A stretch of 19,897 nt of DNA, taken from positions 1 to 19,897 of the forward strand of contig MLAK01000624.1 in assembly GCA_001839685.1 (NCBI GenBank), in the 5' to 3' direction. This document shows positions 17,126 through 19,897 of this stretch, piece after piece. Source of the stretch: Tritrichomonas foetus. Lineage: Eukaryota; Parabasalia; Tritrichomonadida; Tritrichomonadidae. How positions within the stretch are numbered: the first letter of the stretch is position 1; each line of letters begins with the position of its first letter. The translations under genes and the position numbers were made by a program. Under the pieces are notes generated by a model. The model worked only from the letters and a program-made list of their open reading frames with translations. It was not told the origin of the DNA and searched no databases.

Positions 17126-19450
17126 TTAATAATTATATTTATTCATACTGTCTTTGGAAAGGAAATCTTGGCTATTTTTTGAAAGGAAATTGTATTCTTT
17201 CTTCTCCCTTCTCATGCATTGGAAAACAATCAAAATTGTGATGATTACTGCCATGGTTGCAGCACCACAGATGCCAGCAATGAAGAATATTTTTGTCTCC
17301 TTGTCATCATCATCTGGTTTTGGTGTTTCGGATCCGCTGATTGTTACCATTGTTGAGTAGTTGAATCCAACTTCTGATCCAAGTGTTGCTTCATCAATGA
17401 CAACATTGAAGATTAAATCTTCTTCTTCAGCATAATTTAATGTCTGAATCTTGACGAATTTGCTTACTTCATTTTCTTCGAAAGTTACAACTTCGTTGAA
17501 TGGAACGAAGTGCTTGTTATTTTTGGCAGTGAAGAAATCAGTCTTTACTAAAACTTGAACAGTTGTTTTGCTTCCACCTATTCTCTTAATTTCGATTTCA
17601 ACTTCTTCACCTTTGACAACTTTGTAGTCTCTTGAAGCGATTTCAAAGAGACCAATTTCATAGTTGTCTAAGTAGTAAAGATGATAAACACCGATTTTCT
17701 TTGATGCGCAAACAACCTTCAATTCGTGATCGCCGTTTTCAAGGTCACCAATTCTGAAAAGCTCCCTTCGATCTCGGTGGTATTCATGGGAAACATTAAC
17801 TGTGCCACGGAGTGTTCCATCAACATAGATTTCCATTGTTCCATATTCTGGATCAAGTGGACCAACAACTGAACAATATGATCCATGGAATTTTGATGTG
17901 GCTGATGCACCAACTTTTGATGTGACATTATTTTCACCATCAATACTCCAATCTCCTTCGAAATGTACATTTTTAGATTCGAAAATGCGTGTTGGAATGA
18001 ATTGACCAAGCTCGAAACCATCTTGAAGTTTATAAAGTCCCCAGCTTTCAATTGCAAGGACGGCTTCACTATCTTCGATTTTAATATAAAGTTTTTGGGC
18101 TGAGATTGGCTTAGATCTGAATAATCTAAGTTCACCGATAGTCAAGCCAGATGCAAATGTCTTCCAGAAACCATTTTGTTCATAATCGATTGTGAATTTC
18201 GAAACGCGTTGACCTAATTCCATATGTTCAACAACGGAAACTGCATCGAAAATAATTGTCTTTACAAAATCAAACCAAACATAACCTGTTAACATTCCAT
18301 CATTCATTGACCAGTATAATTCTGGGTTATCAATATAGAATAAATTCTTTGGATCATAACGTGGGTTACGATTTCTGACGGCGGTTGCAGATACTGCCAT
18401 TGATTGGTTGGCGTAATTTCTTCCGAATGAACGATTAATTGCACGACCAAATTCGAGGACGCGATCAACATATTTTTGTGGGAATTTTCCTTGATCGTTA
18501 GGTGGAACATTCATGAGAAAGATTTGACCACGGCCAATAGAATCAAAATAAATTTGAGTAAGTTCATCAATTGTTTTGACTTGTTCTTTATCAGAAGACC
18601 AAAACCATCCTGCTTTTTGAATAGTGAAGTCAACTTCAGCTGGCGCATAAACATCTCCATTAACATCACCAACTTTTTGATAATCATTTGGAATTTTATG
18701 GTTTTCCTCGAAATATTCGCGAACGTAGGTAGAATTAATGGTGTACCAGCATAGCTCACCAGCAATTCCTCTCTCATTTCCAATCCAGCGAATATCTGAC
18801 GCGTATGGAGATGCAACAATGCAATCCGGTTGGAGCTCTTTAATGAGGCTGAAATAGCCTAAGAAGTCATACTTTTGACGGCGCTTTTCAACTGAATCAT
18901 CGCGGTAGTTGTCCATCCAAATTTCGACTATTGGTCCATAATTTGTGAGAAGTTCACGTAATTGGGCTTTGTAGACATCATTGTATGCATCTGTTCCATA
19001 TTCTGGTGCATGCCTATCCCAAGGAGACAAATAAATGCCTAAATTGAGATTATATTTCTTGCAGGAATCTGCGACCATTTTGACAACATCACCTCCTGGG
19101 TACTTTTCTTGGAATTTCTTTGAGTTTTCGATTGAATAATTTGTAGTTTGGGTCTTCCAGAGGCAAAAACCGTCGTGGTGTTTGGCTGTGAAAAGAACGC
19201 GATCAAAACCGGCCTTCTTGAGGGTAGAAATCCATTGGTCAGTGTCGAGATCTGTTGGATTAAAAACGTTTGGATCGATTGATGGGTCGCCGACTTCAGA
19301 ACCTGTAAATGTATTCATTGAAAAATGAATAAAGGACGAAAGCGGGTGTCTTTGGTAGTAAAGCTGTTGAGCAGTTGGAACTGGTTCGCGCGGTGCTGGT
19401 GGATCATCTGGATCATCGCAAAAGGCAAATGCAAAAAGAAGGAGTAACAT
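17126..19450 (-). CDS. Membrane-anchored GH29 alpha-L-fucosidase with Calx-beta-like domain
   Basis: Protein of 774 aa from ATG 19450; the frame is open to a GTG at 19483, rejected because it would bury the signal peptide MLLLLFAFAFC. Domains: GH29 catalytic barrel (about 25-360) with FTAKHHDGFCLW (His91, His92) and the nucleophile region IVEIWMDNY (Asp180); a discoidin-like galactose-binding region (about 365-500); a further beta-rich binding region; a Calx-beta-like domain (about 605-706, VVKGEEVEIEIKRIGGS to NVVIDEATLGSEVG); an acidic linker TPKPDDDDKE; one transmembrane helix (about 721-746, FFIAGICGAATMAVIITILI); and a 28-aa tail with two FLSK repeats. The enzyme would release fucose from glycans outside the cell or in endosomes while tethered to the membrane. 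A transposon sits just upstream. Confidence 0.92.
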   Translation of the reverse strand: MLLLLFAFAFCDDPDDPPAPREPVPTAQQLYYQRHPLSSFIHFSMNTFTGSEVGDPSIDPNVFNPTDLDTDQWISTLKKAGFDRVLFTAKHHDGFCLWKTQTTNYSIENSKKFQEKYPGGDVVKMVADSCKKYNLNLGIYLSPWDRHAPEYGTDAYNDVYKAQLRELLTNYGPIVEIWMDNYRDDSVEKRRQKYDFLGYFSLIKELQPDCIVASPYASDIRWIGNERGIAGELCWYTINSTYVREYFEENHKIPNDYQKVGDVNGDVYAPAEVDFTIQKAGWFWSSDKEQVKTIDELTQIYFDSIGRGQIFLMNVPPNDQGKFPQKYVDRVLEFGRAINRSFGRNYANQSMAVSATAVRNRNPRYDPKNLFYIDNPELYWSMNDGMLTGYVWFDFVKTIIFDAVSVVEHMELGQRVSKFTIDYEQNGFWKTFASGLTIGELRLFRSKPISAQKLYIKIEDSEAVLAIESWGLYKLQDGFELGQFIPTRIFESKNVHFEGDWSIDGENNVTSKVGASATSKFHGSYCSVVGPLDPEYGTMEIYVDGTLRGTVNVSHEYHRDRRELFRIGDLENGDHELKVVCASKKIGVYHLYYLDNYEIGLFEIASRDYKVVKGEEVEIEIKRIGGSKTTVQVLVKTDFFTAKNNKHFVPFNEVVTFEENEVSKFVKIQTLNYAEEEDLIFNVVIDEATLGSEVGFNYSTMVTISGSETPKPDDDDKETKIFFIAGICGAATMAVIITILIVFQCMRREKKEYNFLSKNSQDFLSKDSMNKYNY

Positions 19451-19462
19451 TTTTTGATGAAA

Positions 19463-19467
19463 ATGAG
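19463..19467 (-). promoter_or_regulatory. Initiator-like motif of fucosidase gene
   Basis: On the minus strand TCATT places +1 at 19465, about 15 nt before the ATG at 19450. The transposon end at 19530 lies about 65 bp upstream of this start. Confidence 0.4.
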
Positions 19468-19529
19468 GAAACTTGCACTTCACTCAAAAACATTTTGAAT
19501 GCAAATTTAAACTGAATGTCAATTGAATT

Positions 19530-19897
19530 AGATGTATACAAACTAACTAGCTCTAGATGTAGAAGACTATTGAGAGATCTAAATGAATAATTGTTGATAT
19601 TATTGTCATCTAAAAATTATTTAATTGTAATCCTATTAATAATATATAAATATTATAATTTAAAAATCAAGATACAGAGAAAACCAAATCCAAAAAAAAA
19701 TTGTGAGAAAAAAATAAACCCCACAGAAATTTCTGAGAATTATTGAGATAAAAAGTGATTTTATAGCATTAATATCTTGATTATTTCTTATTATAAATCG
19801 TGCTTTTTATTATCATATGACCCTCCATCGAAAATTATAATGTTTTCCAAAATACAAAAATGAAGTATAAAAAAAATATTAATAATTTTGATATAAA
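19530..19897. mobile_element. Second copy of the outer transposon, left end, cut by window edge
   Basis: It starts with the complete TIR AGATGTATACAAAC (19530-19543), then TAACTAGCTCTAG without interruption. It aligns to 11850-12204 with about six substitutions in 355 bp, and continues past the end of the window. The preceding 8 bp, ATTGAATT (19522-19529), are the predicted target duplication. Since this copy lacks the nested element, it documents the empty insertion site and may carry an intact version of the internal ORF outside the window. Confidence 0.9.

Noticed and set aside
19451..19483. Upstream extension of the fucosidase frame
   Set aside because: It starts with GTG and overlaps the initiator-like motif; the ATG at 19450 yields a typical signal peptide.
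1..19897. tRNA or rRNA genes
   Set aside because: I looked by eye for T-loop-like GGTTCRANNCC motifs and cloverleaf arms in the intergenic regions and found none. A covariance-model scan would be decisive.

Overview
The window is AT-rich nuclear DNA of a eukaryote, most likely a parabasalid (trichomonad; Tritrichomonas-like is my best guess). Four observations support this. There is a Rab1-type GTPase and a Nup93/Nic96 nucleoporin. Genes are compact, and several have a TCA(C/T)(A/T) initiator-like motif 7-28 nt before the ATG. Two introns end in TCTAACA(N)CAG-type acceptors. One gene appears to encode a trichomonad-type initiator-binding (IBD/IBP39-like) protein. The species is an inference. 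Several genes have an open frame running upstream of the first ATG, and I placed their starts at the ATG.

Layout. 174-791 (+) is a divergent Rab-like GTPase. 1507-2100 is a 65-bp tandem repeat array that stops at an N and a Nextera mate-pair junction adaptor (2102-2139), followed by an 18-bp tandem repeat. 2961-3589 (+) is Rab1 with a 23-nt intron. 4173-6329 (-) is a secreted GH3 beta-glucosidase-type enzyme. It is divergent from 6811-7440 (+), a secreted protein with two saposin B domains. 7581-7734 is a GAATAA microsatellite split by a second, perfect mate-pair junction adaptor. 8192-9542 (-) is the IBD protein, with a predicted 565-nt intron.

10926-13092 is the most striking region. An inverted-repeat DNA transposon (14-bp TIR, 8-bp target duplication) is interrupted by a second inverted-repeat element (15-bp TIR, 8-bp target duplication). 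A second copy of the outer element starts at 19530, runs off the window end, and shows the uninterrupted target sequence. The outer element carries a frameshifted coding relic.

13471-15621 (-) is Nup93/Nic96. 15773-16804 (+) is a secreted beta-helix protein. 17126-19450 (-) is a membrane-anchored GH29 alpha-L-fucosidase with a Calx-beta-like domain.

Functional theme. The two glycosidases, the saposin-like protein and the beta-helix protein all carry signal peptides, which fits a host-associated or phagotrophic lifestyle feeding on glycans and membranes. The Rabs, the nucleoporin and the IBD protein are housekeeping or regulatory. The genes are not in operons.

Caution. The two mate-pair junction adaptors are library artefacts left in the assembly, so order, orientation and repeat copy number around 2101 and 7636 should not be trusted without long reads.
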